Position numbers and translations under genes: made by a program. Of a stretch of 64,000 bases of DNA, positions 1 to 10,639 are shown piece by piece; the stretch's first letter is position 1; each line of letters opens with the position of its first letter. The notes under the pieces are model-generated. The model saw only the letters and a list, made by a program, of their open reading frames with translations. It was not told the origin of the DNA and searched no databases. Source of the stretch: Nocardia veterana NBRC 100344 (GTDB lineage: Bacteria; Actinomycetota; Actinomycetes; Mycobacteriales; Mycobacteriaceae); contig NZ_BAGM01000056.1 in the NCBI RefSeq assembly GCF_000308855.1, positions 50,519 to 114,518 of the forward strand. Direction: 5' to 3'.

Positions 1-434
1 CCGGTCAGTTCGCGCACCAGGTCGTAGATGCGGCCGAACCGCTCGCGCACGTGGTCGCCGATCGCGGGATCGGCACTGGCGGAGAAGCCGTGCAGCATGA
101 TCAGCGGCAGTTCCCGCTCGGCGAGGAACACCTCGTAACCCTTGCCGAGCGCCTGCAAGGCTTCCTGCGGCGTCGCATTCGCCGGGGCATCGGCGCGGGC
201 AGCGCGGAAGACCTCTTCGATCCGTCCGCAGGCCCGGTTGACCGCGGCGACGAACAGGCGCTCCTTGGTTCCGAACAGCCGGATCACGTACGGCTGCGAT
301 ACTCCGGCGAGCCGGGCGATCTCATCGGTTTTCGTTGCGGCGTAGCCACTTTCGGCGAAGGCGTGGACGGCGGCCGCGAGTACCTGCTCGCTGCGCTCGG
401 CCGCGGTCAGGCGGGTGCGGGTCGAGTCCGCCAT
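1..434 (-). CDS. TetR/AcrR family transcriptional regulator (C-terminus cut by window edge)
   Basis: Reading the minus strand from ATG at 434 gives MADSTRTRLTAAERSEQVL followed by a typical TetR helix-turn-helix (KTDEIARLAGVSQPYVIRLF, about residues 40-60), then the start of the ligand-binding helices. The frame stays open to base 1, so about 145 N-terminal residues of a usual 190-210 are present. It is divergent from the MFS exporter at 581 with 146 bp between the starts, the classic arrangement in which a TetR protein represses its neighbour exporter. Ligand unknown. Family assignment is firm; target and drug specificity are inference. Confidence 0.85.
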   Translation of the reverse strand, partial: MADSTRTRLTAAERSEQVLAAAVHAFAESGYAATKTDEIARLAGVSQPYVIRLFGTKERLFVAAVNRACGRIEEVFRAARADAPANATPQEALQALGKGYEVFLAERELPLIMLHGFSASADPAIGDHVRERFGRIYDLVRELT

Positions 435-508
435 GGTCCTCCTCGCAATCGTCGGGAACGGTCACCGTAGCGCGGCGGCGGGCGGATCGAGGCCGGCGCC
501 GGCGCCTG

Positions 509-537
509 TTGACATGTTATCAGCGGATGCATACTGT
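509..537 (+). promoter_or_regulatory. Sigma-70-type promoter for the MFS exporter
   Basis: TTGACA at 509-514 and TACTGT at 532-537 are separated by 17 bp, and the exporter start codon follows at 581. The -35 hexamer is a perfect match. The putative TetR half-site GTTATCAG lies between -35 and -10. Confidence 0.55.
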
Positions 538-565
538 GACTCACATCAAGTTATCAGTCGATAAC
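516..565. promoter_or_regulatory. Candidate TetR operator between the regulator and the MFS gene
   Basis: GTTATC-AGTC-GATAAC (550-565) is a perfect inverted repeat with 6-bp arms. The 8-mer GTTATCAG occurs at both 516-523 and 550-557. The elements sit over and just downstream of the promoter, where binding would block transcription. Visible in sequence; binding is inferred. Confidence 0.5.
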
Positions 566-580
566 AACAAAGGATTCGCA

Positions 581-2146
581 ATGACCACCATCACCCTCGA
601 CACGCCACCTCGCGCCGGGAGTTCCGCACCCGGTCGGCGCCCGCTCGCGGCGATCCTCGCCGCCGTCGGCATCCCGATGTTCATGGTCACCCTGGACAAC
701 CTGGTCGTGACCAACGCCTTACCGGTGATCCGGACCGAACTCGGCGCATCCCTCGCCGACCTGCAATGGTTCGTCAACGCCTACACTCTGTCCTTCGCAT
801 CGCTGCTGCTCACCGCCGCCGCGCTCGGCGACCGGTTCGGGCGGCGCCGGGTCTATCTCGCGGGCATCGCCCTGTTCACGCTGGCCTCGGCCGCCTGCGC
901 GCTGGCGACCGAACCGTGGATGCTCATCGCCGCCCGGGCCATCCAGGGCTTCGGCGGCGCCGCGGTGATGCCGTTGTCGTTGACCCTGCTGGCGAATGCG
1001 GTGCCGGTCGCCAAGCGCAGTGCCGCGATCGGAATCTGGGGCGGCATTTCCGGCCTCGGCATCGCGGTCGGACCCGTGGTCGGCGGCCTGGTCGTCGACG
1101 GACTGAGCTGGCAGTGGATCTTCTGGCTCAACGTGCCCATCGGAGTGCTGGCACTGCCGTTCGTGGCACGCACGCTGAGCGAATCCTTCGGTGGCGGAAA
1201 GCGTTTGGATCCGCTCGGACTGGTGCTGTCCGCCGGTGGTGTGCTGTCGCTCGTCTGGGGCGTGGTGCACGGCGCCGACGACGGCTGGACTTCCGGACCG
1301 GTGCCGGCCACCCTGATCGGTGGGGCCGTGGCCCTGGTGGCGTTCATCGGCTGGGAGCTGCGCACAGCGGCGCCGATGCTGCCGATGCGGTTGTTCCGCT
1401 CGCGGGCGTTCGGGGTGATGAACGTCTCGGCGTTCGCGTTCGCGGTGGGCGTCTTCGGCTCGATCTTCCTGCTGGCGCAGTTCTTCCAGGTCGTGCAGGG
1501 CTACTCGCCGCTGGCAGCCGGGGTGCGGACCCTGCCGTGGACGATGGCGCCGATGGTGGTCGCACCGCTGGCGGGGCTGGTGGTCGATCGGGTCGGGGCG
1601 CGCACGCTCATCGTCGCGGGTCAGGTCTTGCAGGCGGCGGCGCTGGCCTGGATCGCAGCGTTGCTCTCGGCGGACACGTCCTACAGCGCGGTCATCGGAC
1701 CGTTCGTCCTCGCTGGTGTCGGGATGGGCCTGACCTTCGCTCCCGGCTCGACCGTCGTGATGGCCAGCGTCGCACCCGGCGACCAGGGCGTGGCCTCGGG
1801 CACCAACAACACGATCCGCGAGGTCGGCGTGGCGATGGGGGTGGCGGTGCTGGCATCGATCTTCGCCTCCTACGGCTCCTATCTCAGCCCGGCAGATTTC
1901 GTCGCCGGGATGGTGCCGGCGATCCGGGTGGGAGCGGTGATCGTGGCGCTCGGTGCGTGCGCCACCCTGCTGCTGCCGCGCCGGATCACGCGGTCGAGTA
2001 GAGCCGTCGGCTCGACGCTGGTGACGGCCACCGTCGCAGCGGCCAGGAGGCGCACTGCCCGGATGTCCGGGCGGTGCGCCGGCTGCGTCGATCACCTCGA
2101 CGTCCCGGGCGCCACGCCGTCCTCGTCGCGGCTGCCGAGACGGTGA
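581..2146 (+). CDS. MFS transporter, DHA2 (14-TM drug:H+ antiporter) type
   Basis: 521-aa integral membrane protein. ATG at 581 was chosen because it follows the promoter and operator; the longer open frame upstream is non-coding in character. The N-terminal helix carries the DHA2-like motif LDNLVVTNALPVI, followed by motif A (GDRFGRRRVYLAGI) and motif C-like glycine-rich helices. The membrane domain seems to end near LLPRRITRSS (about base 1990). The last 50 residues are Arg/Ser/Ala rich and unlike family members, so the true family stop may have been lost, extending the C-terminus. Probably exports a toxic compound sensed by the divergent TetR protein. Confidence 0.85.
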   Translation: MTTITLDTPPRAGSSAPGRRPLAAILAAVGIPMFMVTLDNLVVTNALPVIRTELGASLADLQWFVNAYTLSFASLLLTAAALGDRFGRRRVYLAGIALFTLASAACALATEPWMLIAARAIQGFGGAAVMPLSLTLLANAVPVAKRSAAIGIWGGISGLGIAVGPVVGGLVVDGLSWQWIFWLNVPIGVLALPFVARTLSESFGGGKRLDPLGLVLSAGGVLSLVWGVVHGADDGWTSGPVPATLIGGAVALVAFIGWELRTAAPMLPMRLFRSRAFGVMNVSAFAFAVGVFGSIFLLAQFFQVVQGYSPLAAGVRTLPWTMAPMVVAPLAGLVVDRVGARTLIVAGQVLQAAALAWIAALLSADTSYSAVIGPFVLAGVGMGLTFAPGSTVVMASVAPGDQGVASGTNNTIREVGVAMGVAVLASIFASYGSYLSPADFVAGMVPAIRVGAVIVALGACATLLLPRRITRSSRAVGSTLVTATVAAARRRTARMSGRCAGCVDHLDVPGATPSSSRLPRR

Positions 2147-2264
2147 TGCCGGTGTTCGAGGCGTGGCCCCGCCTTTCGATTGCCGGAAATCTCCGTGCGG
2201 GCGGGCTGCTGTCATCACCTACTATCCGACCGGCGACAATATAGTTTCGATGCCGACTGGATAG

Positions 2265-3482
<1,218 letters not shown>

Positions 3483-3537
3483 GTCCGGCCGACACCCCCC
3501 AACCCGAGAACCTTCTTACGAGGAAGCGAAACGTCAA

Positions 3538-6039
3538 GTGCGAGTAGCGCAGTCCTGGCTGACCGAAACCCTGCGGCGGACCACTCCCGACTGGTCGCTG
3601 ACGCCCGAGGAACTCGACGCCGGTTTCGTCCGCGTGGGCCTCGAGGTCGAGGAACTCGACACGCTGCAGCCGGTGACCGGCGATATCGAGCATCCGCTGG
3701 TGGTCGGCCGGGTCGCCGAGATCACCGAGCTGACCGAGTTCAAGAAGCCGATCCGCTTCTGCAAGGTCGATGTCGGCAAGCCGGAACTGCAGGAGATCAT
3801 CTGCGGCGCACGCAATTTCGCGGTCGGTGACCTCGTCGTGGTAGTGCTGCCGGGCGGGGTACTGCCCGGCGGATTCCGGATCACCTCGCGTAAGACCTAC
3901 GGGCACGTGTCCAACGGCATGATCTGCTCGGTCGCCGAACTCGGGATCGGTAAGGACCACTCGGGCATTCTGGTGCTGGAGCCGGGCACCGCCGAACCGG
4001 GCGCTGATGCCAACGAACTGCTGGGCCTCGACGATACGGTGGTCGAACTCAACATCACCCCGGACCGCGGTTACTGCTTCTCGGTGCGCGGCCTGGCCCG
4101 CGAACTGGCCTGCGGTTTCGACCTCGACTACGCCGATCCGGCGGTCCGCACCCTGCCCGACGACGAGGCCGATGCCTATGCCGTCACGGTGGAACCGGAA
4201 TCCGGTTGCACCCGCTTCGCCGTTCGGAAGGTGACCGGCGTCGACCCGAACGCGGTGAGCCCCTGGTGGTTACAGCGCCGCCTGCTGCTGGCGGGCGTGC
4301 GCCCGATCTCACCGGCGGTCGACGTGACCAACTACGTCATGCTCGAACTCGGACAGCCCCTGCACGCCTTCGACGCCGCGAAAGTGACCGGCCCGCTGGT
4401 GGTTCGGCGCGCCCACACCGGGGAGACGCTGCGCACCCTCGACGATGTCGAGCGGGTGCTGAACGCCGAGGACGTCGTCATCACCGACGATTCGGGCGTG
4501 ATCTCGCTGGCCGGCGTCATGGGCGGTGCGAGCACCGAAGTCGGTGCGGCCACCACCGACGTACTGCTGGAGGCGGCCACCTGGAATCCGCTCGCGGTCT
4601 ATCGCACCGCGCGCCGGCACAAGCTGGTCTCGGAGGCCGGCAAGCGCTACGAGCGCGTGGTGGACCCGGAGATCAATGTCGCCGCGCTGGATCGGGCTGC
4701 CACCCTGCTGGCCGAAATCGCCGGTGGCACAGTCGAAGCCGCGTTGACCGACGTCCGGTTGCCGGTGCCCGCCGTGGAACCGATCCGGATGGACATCGAT
4801 CTGGCCGATCGGACCGCCGGTGTGGTCTACCCGACCGGCACCTCGGCGCGGCGGCTCGCGCAGATCGGCTGTGCGGTCGAGGTGAGCGTGAGCGAGACCG
4901 GGCACGGTCAGCTGGTCGTGACCCCGCCGAGCTGGCGCCCGGACCTGGCGCAGCCCGCCGATCTAGTGGAGGAGGTGCTGCGGCTGGAGGGACTCGAGCA
5001 GATTCCCTCGGTACTGCCGACCGCCCCCGCCGGCCGCGGCTTGACCCCGGTGCAGCGTCGTCGCCGAGCCGTCAGCCGCGCGCTCGCCTTCGCCGGCTGC
5101 GTCGAGGTGCCCGCGCCGATCTTCATGACCGCCGGTGTCTTCGACACCTGGGGCCTCGACGAGGACGATCCGCGGCGCAACACCCTGCGCGTGCTCAACC
5201 CCCTCGATGTGGAGAAGGCGGAGCTGGCGACGACGCTGTTGCCCGCGTTGCTGGAGGTCGCCGCCCGCAACATCTCCCGCGGCGAACGCGATCTGTCGAT
5301 CTACGGCATCGCGCAGGTCGTGCTGCCCGGTCCGAATACGCACGGCGTCGCCGCGCTCCCGGTCGACCGGCGGCCCAGCGACGAGCAGATCCGGGAACTG
5401 ATCGACTCGCTCCCCGACCAGCCCGTGCACGTGGCCGCAGTTCTCACCGGCCGCCGGGAGCCGCGCGGACCGTGGGGTCCGGGCCGGGCCGCCGAGGCCG
5501 CCGACGCCTTCGCCCTGGCCGATGCCGTCGCCGATGCCGCGGGTGTCACGATCGAGCGCCGGGCCGCGGCCTATCTGCCGTTCCACCCCGGCCGCTGCGC
5601 GGAACTGCTGGTCGACGGCACCGTGGTCGGACACGCCGGAGAGTTGCACCCGGCGGTCCTCGAACGCAGCGGGTTGCCGCCGCGAACCTGCGCGTTGGAA
5701 TTGGATCTGGACGCCCTGCCGCTGCGCGAATCCCGGCCGGCCCCCGTGGTTTCCGCCTTCCCGGCGGTACTGCAGGACGTGTCGGTGAGCGTCGAGAAGT
5801 CGGTGGGTGCGGCGCAGGTGGAGTCCGCACTCCGCACCGGCGCGGGTGAGCTGCTCGAGGACATCGCGCTGTTCGATGTGTACGAGGGCGCCCAGGCGGG
5901 CGAGGGCCGCAAATCGCTCACCTACGCCCTGCGGTTCCGCGCCACCGACCGCACCTTGACCGAGGACGAGGCCAGCGCGGCGCGGGATGCCGCGGTCGCC
6001 GCGGCGGCCGATGCGGTGGGAGCCGTGCTGCGCGGCTGA
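3538..6039 (+). CDS. pheT: Phenylalanine--tRNA ligase beta subunit
   Basis: 833 aa, the usual length. GTG at 3538 (V-R-V-A-Q-S-W-L) is preceded by AGGAAG at 3521-3526; the frame upstream of it overlaps pheS and is not used. Domains in order: EMAP-type tRNA-binding domain (about 40-155), B3/B4 editing region (about 205-400), B5 (about 410-490), catalytic-like core, and C-terminal ferredoxin-fold anticodon-binding domain (about 740-833). Forms the alpha2beta2 enzyme with PheS and edits mischarged Tyr-tRNA-Phe (family knowledge). Convergent with the kinase-fold gene, whose stop is 9 bp away. Confidence 0.97.
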   Translation: MRVAQSWLTETLRRTTPDWSLTPEELDAGFVRVGLEVEELDTLQPVTGDIEHPLVVGRVAEITELTEFKKPIRFCKVDVGKPELQEIICGARNFAVGDLVVVVLPGGVLPGGFRITSRKTYGHVSNGMICSVAELGIGKDHSGILVLEPGTAEPGADANELLGLDDTVVELNITPDRGYCFSVRGLARELACGFDLDYADPAVRTLPDDEADAYAVTVEPESGCTRFAVRKVTGVDPNAVSPWWLQRRLLLAGVRPISPAVDVTNYVMLELGQPLHAFDAAKVTGPLVVRRAHTGETLRTLDDVERVLNAEDVVITDDSGVISLAGVMGGASTEVGAATTDVLLEAATWNPLAVYRTARRHKLVSEAGKRYERVVDPEINVAALDRAATLLAEIAGGTVEAALTDVRLPVPAVEPIRMDIDLADRTAGVVYPTGTSARRLAQIGCAVEVSVSETGHGQLVVTPPSWRPDLAQPADLVEEVLRLEGLEQIPSVLPTAPAGRGLTPVQRRRRAVSRALAFAGCVEVPAPIFMTAGVFDTWGLDEDDPRRNTLRVLNPLDVEKAELATTLLPALLEVAARNISRGERDLSIYGIAQVVLPGPNTHGVAALPVDRRPSDEQIRELIDSLPDQPVHVAAVLTGRREPRGPWGPGRAAEAADAFALADAVADAAGVTIERRAAAYLPFHPGRCAELLVDGTVVGHAGELHPAVLERSGLPPRTCALELDLDALPLRESRPAPVVSAFPAVLQDVSVSVEKSVGAAQVESALRTGAGELLEDIALFDVYEGAQAGEGRKSLTYALRFRATDRTLTEDEASAARDAAVAAAADAVGAVLRG

Positions 6040-6047
6040 CGACCGGG

Positions 6048-6812
6048 CTACGCGTAGATCTCGCCCGGCCACATCTCGCCGGTGATCATGCCCCGGGTCC
6101 GCATCTCCTCGAGCCGGGCCTGGGCCGCGGCGATCTCGGCGCCGCGAATGCCGTGGAGATCGCCGACCACCGCCGCCAATCGCTGCGGCGTCGCCTGTTC
6201 GACGGCGCGCATCGTGTTCTCGCTCAACGGTTGGTACTGGAACTCCTTGACGAACGGCGACACCAGCTGCAGACCTTTCACGGGACGCGGGAAGGTCATG
6301 CGGTTGTCGTAGCCGGTGAGGTCGCCGGCGGGTGTGGCGCCGTGGTTCACATCCCGGTCGACCGCGCCGACGGTGTAATCGAGCACCGCCATCTGTTCGC
6401 GCTGTTCCGGGTGATACCGCTCGAGCGGCTGTGGTGGGCTGAGCCCGGGCACGAATTCCTGGCCGGACCCCGGGCCCAGCGGTCCGGAGATCCGGCCGGT
6501 CGGCGGGATCCGTCCGAATTCGAACAGCCGGTCCGCGCGGTAGGTGCCGATATCGCGTGAGGTCCGGGACCGAGGGTCGCTGGGAAAGCCCTTGAAACTG
6601 TAGGTCGAATCGCGCGACTCCGGTTTGTAGATGTACTTCTTTCCGTCGTCGCCGTCGACCAGGAAGGTGTTCCCGCGCCGGTCCCCGTGCGGCGTCATAT
6701 TCCGGTACTGCTGGCCGAGCAGCCGATTCTCCGGCACCGTCAGCTCGCTCTTGAACCGGATGAGATCCTCGCCCGCGGCGATGTCCGCCTTGTCGAACAC
6801 GCCGCCGGACAA
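6048..6812 (-). CDS. PI3K/HipA-like kinase-fold protein of unknown function
   Basis: 254 aa from a TTG at 6812, with no convincing ribosome-binding site. Kinase-like landmarks are visible: KYIYKPE (candidate ATP-binding Lys), RDIGTYRADRLFEFGRIPPT, QEFVPG, then LDYTVGAVDRDVNHG and GYDNRMTFP, resembling the D...N / D-N catalytic and metal-binding pair of the PI3K/PI4K/HipA superfamily. Similar modules occur in actinobacterial proteins and at the C-terminus of polymorphic toxins (family knowledge, from memory). Good coding sequence continues upstream in a different frame (see 6800-6928), so the gene is probably frameshifted. Substrate unknown. Confidence 0.55.
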   Translation of the reverse strand: MSGGVFDKADIAAGEDLIRFKSELTVPENRLLGQQYRNMTPHGDRRGNTFLVDGDDGKKYIYKPESRDSTYSFKGFPSDPRSRTSRDIGTYRADRLFEFGRIPPTGRISGPLGPGSGQEFVPGLSPPQPLERYHPEQREQMAVLDYTVGAVDRDVNHGATPAGDLTGYDNRMTFPRPVKGLQLVSPFVKEFQYQPLSENTMRAVEQATPQRLAAVVGDLHGIRGAEIAAAQARLEEMRTRGMITGEMWPGEIYA

Positions 6813-6928
6813 CTGATCAGGCGGGCATTCTCGGCGAGGAAGTTCGCCGCGGCACGCCCCTCCAAACCGAGATCGTCGACGGCCCGTTTGGCAATCCGCT
6901 CCAGGGCCTGTGCGATCGCGCGATTCAC
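6800..6928 (-). pseudogene. Probable true 5' end of the kinase-fold gene, in a shifted frame
   Basis: From GTG at 6928 the minus strand reads VNRAIAQALERIAKRAVDDL and goes on through GLEGRAAANFLAENARLI, a helical and clearly protein-like sequence. It then runs into nonsense (SCPAACSTRRTSP), exactly where a neighbouring frame begins SGGVFDKADIAAGEDLIRFK. Joining the two needs a single-base shift around 6812-6830. Either a sequencing error, a real inactivating frameshift, or a recoding site. Confidence 0.5.
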
Positions 6929-7000
6929 AGGAGCGATCGTAGAATGCCGGACGGGGCCATGACGCTGTGCCGGCGTGGTCGTCGGCGGTAGGAAGGTGAT

Positions 7001-7783
7001 ATGCGACATCCGGCCGAGGGCGTACTCAATGCGCTGACCTTTCATCCCGAGCGGCGGATCACCATGACGCCGGCGCAGTTCGGTCTCGAGTACGAGGATC
7101 TCTGGCTCACCGCCGCCGACGGCGCCCGGATCAATGCCTGGTTCGTGCGGGCGGAGCAGCCGGTTGCACATGTCCTCTACGCGCACGGCAACGGCGGCAA
7201 TATCGGTGACCGCTCGCCGATCCTGGCCCTGCTGGCCGCCGCCGGGCTCGACGTGCTGACCTTCGACTACCGCGGGTACGGCCGCAGTCCCGGCCGGCCG
7301 AGCGAACGCGGTCTGTACCTGGACGCCCGTGCCGCCCGCGCGGCGTTGTCGGAGCAGCCCGGGGTGGATCCGAAACGGGTTGTCTACCTTGGTAAATCGC
7401 TCGGCGGCGCGGTGGTGACCGAGTTGGCCACCGAGTATCCGCCCGCCGCGATGATTCTCATGTCGACGTTCACCGGTCTGCGCGACGCGGCCCGCGCGGT
7501 CTATCCGTTCATCCCGAAACCCTTGGTGCCGAACGCGTTTCCGACGCTGCGACGGATCCGGGACGTGCACGTGCCGACCTTCGTCATGCACGGTGACGCC
7601 GACGAACTGCTCCCGGTGGCGATGGGCCGGGCGCTGTATGCGGCGGCGCCCGGACCGAAGCGGCTGCTGATCTATCCGAAGGCCGGCCACAACACGCTGG
7701 TCTCCATTCCCGGCTGGTCCGGCACCGTATCGGCGTGGGTTCGCGATGTTCTCGCCGGGGTCGCGCCGGTGTCCGGCGACTGA
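7001..7783 (+). CDS. Alpha/beta hydrolase (Bem46/ABHD-like)
   Basis: 260 aa, soluble by appearance with no clear signal peptide. Shows the alpha/beta-hydrolase order: oxyanion loop YAHGNGGNIGD, nucleophile elbow GKSLGG (Ser in G-x-S-x-G), catalytic Asp in HGDADELLP and His in AGHNTLV. The closest family resemblance is to the Bem46/YfhR-like serine hydrolases. Starts 72 bp from the divergent kinase-fold fragment. Substrate cannot be read from the sequence. Confidence 0.8.
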   Translation: MRHPAEGVLNALTFHPERRITMTPAQFGLEYEDLWLTAADGARINAWFVRAEQPVAHVLYAHGNGGNIGDRSPILALLAAAGLDVLTFDYRGYGRSPGRPSERGLYLDARAARAALSEQPGVDPKRVVYLGKSLGGAVVTELATEYPPAAMILMSTFTGLRDAARAVYPFIPKPLVPNAFPTLRRIRDVHVPTFVMHGDADELLPVAMGRALYAAAPGPKRLLIYPKAGHNTLVSIPGWSGTVSAWVRDVLAGVAPVSGD

Positions 7784-7822
7784 AAGCGGCCCGAGCGCCG
7801 CGGCGATGCGTAGCCTGGGAGC

Positions 7823-8311
7823 ATGTCCGAAACCGGTGATATGGCGGCCCTGCTCGCTGCGCTGCAGGATGCGGATCTGCTCGAGGTCGTGGCGACCGCG
7901 ACCACGGGCCGGCCCGGGCTGGAGAAGTTGCATCTGACCGCGGTCGAACTGGCGTCGCGCGACACTCGTACCGCACCCGTGCCGGATGTGAGTTCCGACA
8001 CTCCGGGTGCGGCTGCCGCCGTCCCGCCGCCGATCTCCGGCGGATTCGGGCAGGTCGCGGTGGGGTCAGGGGTGCCGCTGCCGCCGGAGGGGTTCGGCGT
8101 GCCCGGTGGATACTCCGAATCCGGAGTCCCTACTTTCGAGTCAGTTCGCGATAAGGTCGAGCAGCGCTACGGCACCGCGCAGGGGATGAGCGAACTCGAT
8201 CGGCAGACACCGGCGGGCCGCAGCGCCGACGAACAATGGCAGGCGCGGGAGAAGGCCGCGCGGGACCGCCTGGACGAGATCCGGAAGTCGATACACGGCG
8301 ACGACGTGTGA
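7823..8311 (+). CDS. Conserved actinobacterial protein of unknown function
   Basis: 162 aa, not recognised. A short N-terminal helical part (MSETGDMAALLAALQDADLLE) leads to a Pro/Gly-rich linker (about 50-95) and a charged C-terminal helix (VRDKVEQRYGT... DEQWQAREKAARDRLDEIRK) with coiled-coil character. No signal peptide or membrane segment. It is followed 40 bp later by another unknown gene on the same strand, so the two may be co-transcribed. Confidence 0.6.
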   Translation: MSETGDMAALLAALQDADLLEVVATATTGRPGLEKLHLTAVELASRDTRTAPVPDVSSDTPGAAAAVPPPISGGFGQVAVGSGVPLPPEGFGVPGGYSESGVPTFESVRDKVEQRYGTAQGMSELDRQTPAGRSADEQWQAREKAARDRLDEIRKSIHGDDV

Positions 8312-8351
8312 TTCCGCCTGGTCCGGGGCCCGGACAGGTGAAGGGGAACCG

Positions 8352-9392
8352 ATGACCGCAGCACAGGACATCGCCGCGAAACTGCTCGACGCGCAGGTGG
8401 ACTATCTGCTCGCGGAGGTGACGGGAGATCGGTTCGCCGAGGTCGTCGCCCGCGATGTCGACGATGTGCTGGCGGTCGCCGACACCATCGTCTTCCGCGA
8501 TGTGGTCTCGGTCGACGACGCTCGGCAGACGGTGCACACCGTTGTGAACCGCATCGGCGGCAGCCCCGTACTGCAGGATTCGGTGGCGGTTTTCGCCGAC
8601 GCCATCTACGACAACATCGCCGAGAACAACGACTACACCCTCGGCGACGTGGTGGACCGCGAGCCGGTGGAAGCGTTGCTGGAGAAGATCTTCGGCATGC
8701 ACCAGGCCCAGGAACGCATCCTGGAGCGATTGACCGAGAGCCCGCTCGTCGCGACCGCGGCCTCGAAATTCGTCGACAAGCTGATCGACGATTTCATGGA
8801 GTCGAACCGGCAGATGGCGAGCAAGGTGCCGGGTGTCGGATCGCTGGTGTCGTTCGGCACCAACGCGGCCAAGTCCGCCCGCAGGGCCGCCGAGAAGGCC
8901 AGCAGCGGGACCTTCATCGGCGATATGGCCGGCAAGGGTGCGATGTTCGCGCTCAAACGCACCAACAACGCGATCCGGGAAATGCTGCGCGACGCGCCCG
9001 TGCACGGCGCGGCGATGGAGTTCTGGGACCTGCACGCCGGCGAGCCGGTCAGCGGCCTGCGCGACTACCTGACCCAGGCCGATCTGCGCGAGCTCGCCCT
9101 GCTGGTGCATCGCATCGTCGTCACCACCCGCGACAAGGAGTACGTGGGTGTGTTGCTCGACGAGTGCGTGGACGTGTTCTTCGCCAAGTACGGTGACCAC
9201 ACCCTCGGTGCGCTGCTGCCCGAACTCGGTCTGTCCGCCGACGACATCCGGACCGAGATTCTGCGCTACGGCCCGGCGGTGGTCGAGGCGGCGAAGCGAA
9301 ACGGCGTGCTCGCCAAGCTGATTCGCGAACGCCTGGAACCGTTCTACACCTCCGAGCCGGTGCTGGCCATCCTGGCCGACGCCGCGTCGTAG
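8352..9392 (+). CDS. Conserved hypothetical protein, all-helical
   Basis: 346 aa, function not recognised. The sequence is almost wholly helical (MTAAQDIAAKLLDAQVDYLL ...), acidic, without signal peptide. A mid-protein Gly/Ser/Ala stretch (PGVGSLVSFGTNAAKSARRA ... GDMAGKGAMFALKRTNNAI, about 160-205) could be a membrane-interacting or hinge segment. ATG at 8352 is preceded by GTGAAGGGGAACCG, a good ribosome-binding site. Its 3' end overlaps the convergent LLM gene by 49 bp. Confidence 0.65.
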   Translation: MTAAQDIAAKLLDAQVDYLLAEVTGDRFAEVVARDVDDVLAVADTIVFRDVVSVDDARQTVHTVVNRIGGSPVLQDSVAVFADAIYDNIAENNDYTLGDVVDREPVEALLEKIFGMHQAQERILERLTESPLVATAASKFVDKLIDDFMESNRQMASKVPGVGSLVSFGTNAAKSARRAAEKASSGTFIGDMAGKGAMFALKRTNNAIREMLRDAPVHGAAMEFWDLHAGEPVSGLRDYLTQADLRELALLVHRIVVTTRDKEYVGVLLDECVDVFFAKYGDHTLGALLPELGLSADDIRTEILRYGPAVVEAAKRNGVLAKLIRERLEPFYTSEPVLAILADAAS

Positions 9393-10336
9393 CCGCCGGA
9401 TCGAAGGAGCCCCGCGAGCCGCGCGAGCTGGCCGGTGAATTCGGTGGGGTCGAGCGCGGCGATCCGCAGGAGAATGTGCTCGGCACCGGCGCGGGCGTAG
9501 CGATCGAGTTGTGCCGCAAGGTATTCGGGTGTGCCGGTCAGCAGCACCTGGATCGCTTCGACCGTCTCGACCGGCATCGCGTAGGTTGCCCGCGTGTAGC
9601 GTTCGAGCGCCGAAAGGCCCACTTCGGGGTCGTCGGATACGTAGACGGTCGCGAAAAGCGCAGGCGTCACCGATGATTCGCCGCGCCCGGCCGCGACGGC
9701 AGCGGCGCGAACGGTGGCGAGCCCTTCGCTGTAGGTGTTCACTTCCGGCGGGTAGGGGAGCCAGCCGTCGTAGTGGCGCCCGGTGCGGGCCAGCGCGGCG
9801 GGGGTGATCCCGGTGGCCCAGATCGGCGGTCCGCCCGGTCGGTCCGGCTGCGGCACCTCCGGCAGCCAGTCGTAGTGCAGCACCCTGCCGTGGAAGGGGG
9901 CGGTATCGCCGGACCACAGCCGCCGCCACAGTGCGACCGTCTCGTCGAGATGGGTGAAGCGGGTCCGGTAGTCGACGCCGACCAGGTCGAATTCGGCCCG
10001 GCTGAGCTCCGGGAACCCGGCGCCGACGCCGAGGATCAGCCGACCGGAGGCGAGCTGATCCAGCGAGGCCAGGGTGGCCGCGGCGTGCACCGGATGCCGG
10101 TAGGCCGGCATCAGCGCGGCGGTGCCGAGCGTGATCCGCTCGGTCATGGCCGCGGCGGCGGCCAGGATCGTCAACGGTTCGATGCGGGCCCGGCTCAGCG
10201 AGTCGCCCAGCCATACCGAATCGAAGCCCATACCCTCGGCGGTTGCCGCCAGGTCTGCCAGCCCTCGGGCCGCGCCGCCACGCTCCAACTGCGCCACTCC
10301 GCCGGGGAGGAGGAGGCCGTATCGAATGTCGTTCAC
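9344..10336 (-). CDS. LLM-class flavin-dependent oxidoreductase
   Basis: 330 aa TIM-barrel enzyme of the bacterial luciferase-like family, which uses F420 or FMN. Typical segments: YGLLLPGG at the N-terminus, MGFDSVWLGDSLSR, ERITLGTAALMPAYRHP, ASGRLILGVGAGFP and the C-terminal AGAEHILLRIAALDP. In mycolic-acid bacteria most such paralogues are F420-dependent (family knowledge), but cofactor and substrate cannot be fixed here. The 3' end overlaps the convergent upstream gene by 49 bp, so the two transcripts are antisense to each other there. Confidence 0.85.
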   Translation of the reverse strand: MNDIRYGLLLPGGVAQLERGGAARGLADLAATAEGMGFDSVWLGDSLSRARIEPLTILAAAAAMTERITLGTAALMPAYRHPVHAAATLASLDQLASGRLILGVGAGFPELSRAEFDLVGVDYRTRFTHLDETVALWRRLWSGDTAPFHGRVLHYDWLPEVPQPDRPGGPPIWATGITPAALARTGRHYDGWLPYPPEVNTYSEGLATVRAAAVAAGRGESSVTPALFATVYVSDDPEVGLSALERYTRATYAMPVETVEAIQVLLTGTPEYLAAQLDRYARAGAEHILLRIAALDPTEFTGQLARLAGLLRSGGYDAASARMASTGSEV

Positions 10337-10639
10337 GCCCAGCAGTCTTCGCGTGGCGGCCGGGTAGGGACAATTCCCTGGCGGGTATCGCCGGGTGTCG
10401 GCATCGCGCGCTCGACGTCCGGCGGACGTACCGGTACGACGGTTCGAACACGGCGAATTCGCAGCTTCCTATTCAGTTCGCGTTTCCTAACTGGTTTGAA
10501 ATGGCGGTAAATGGGGTAAAGTCGGTCGTTTTGTGAGAACCAACCGCACGGTATTTCGATATCTTCCCAGTCCTGGCCGCAACGGTTTACGGCAGTACGT
10601 TGTTTGAAGTTTCAAAGTTGTCCACCGGAAGGTCCGGTC
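10337..10639 (+). promoter_or_regulatory. Intergenic region upstream of the permease, with a short palindrome
   Basis: About 300 bp without a gene, noticeably more AT-rich than its surroundings. It contains the perfect palindrome TTTGAA-GT-TTCAAA at 10603-10616, only 24 bp before the permease start, a plausible operator. TTTGAAA also occurs near 10496. No RNA gene seen. Confidence 0.35.
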
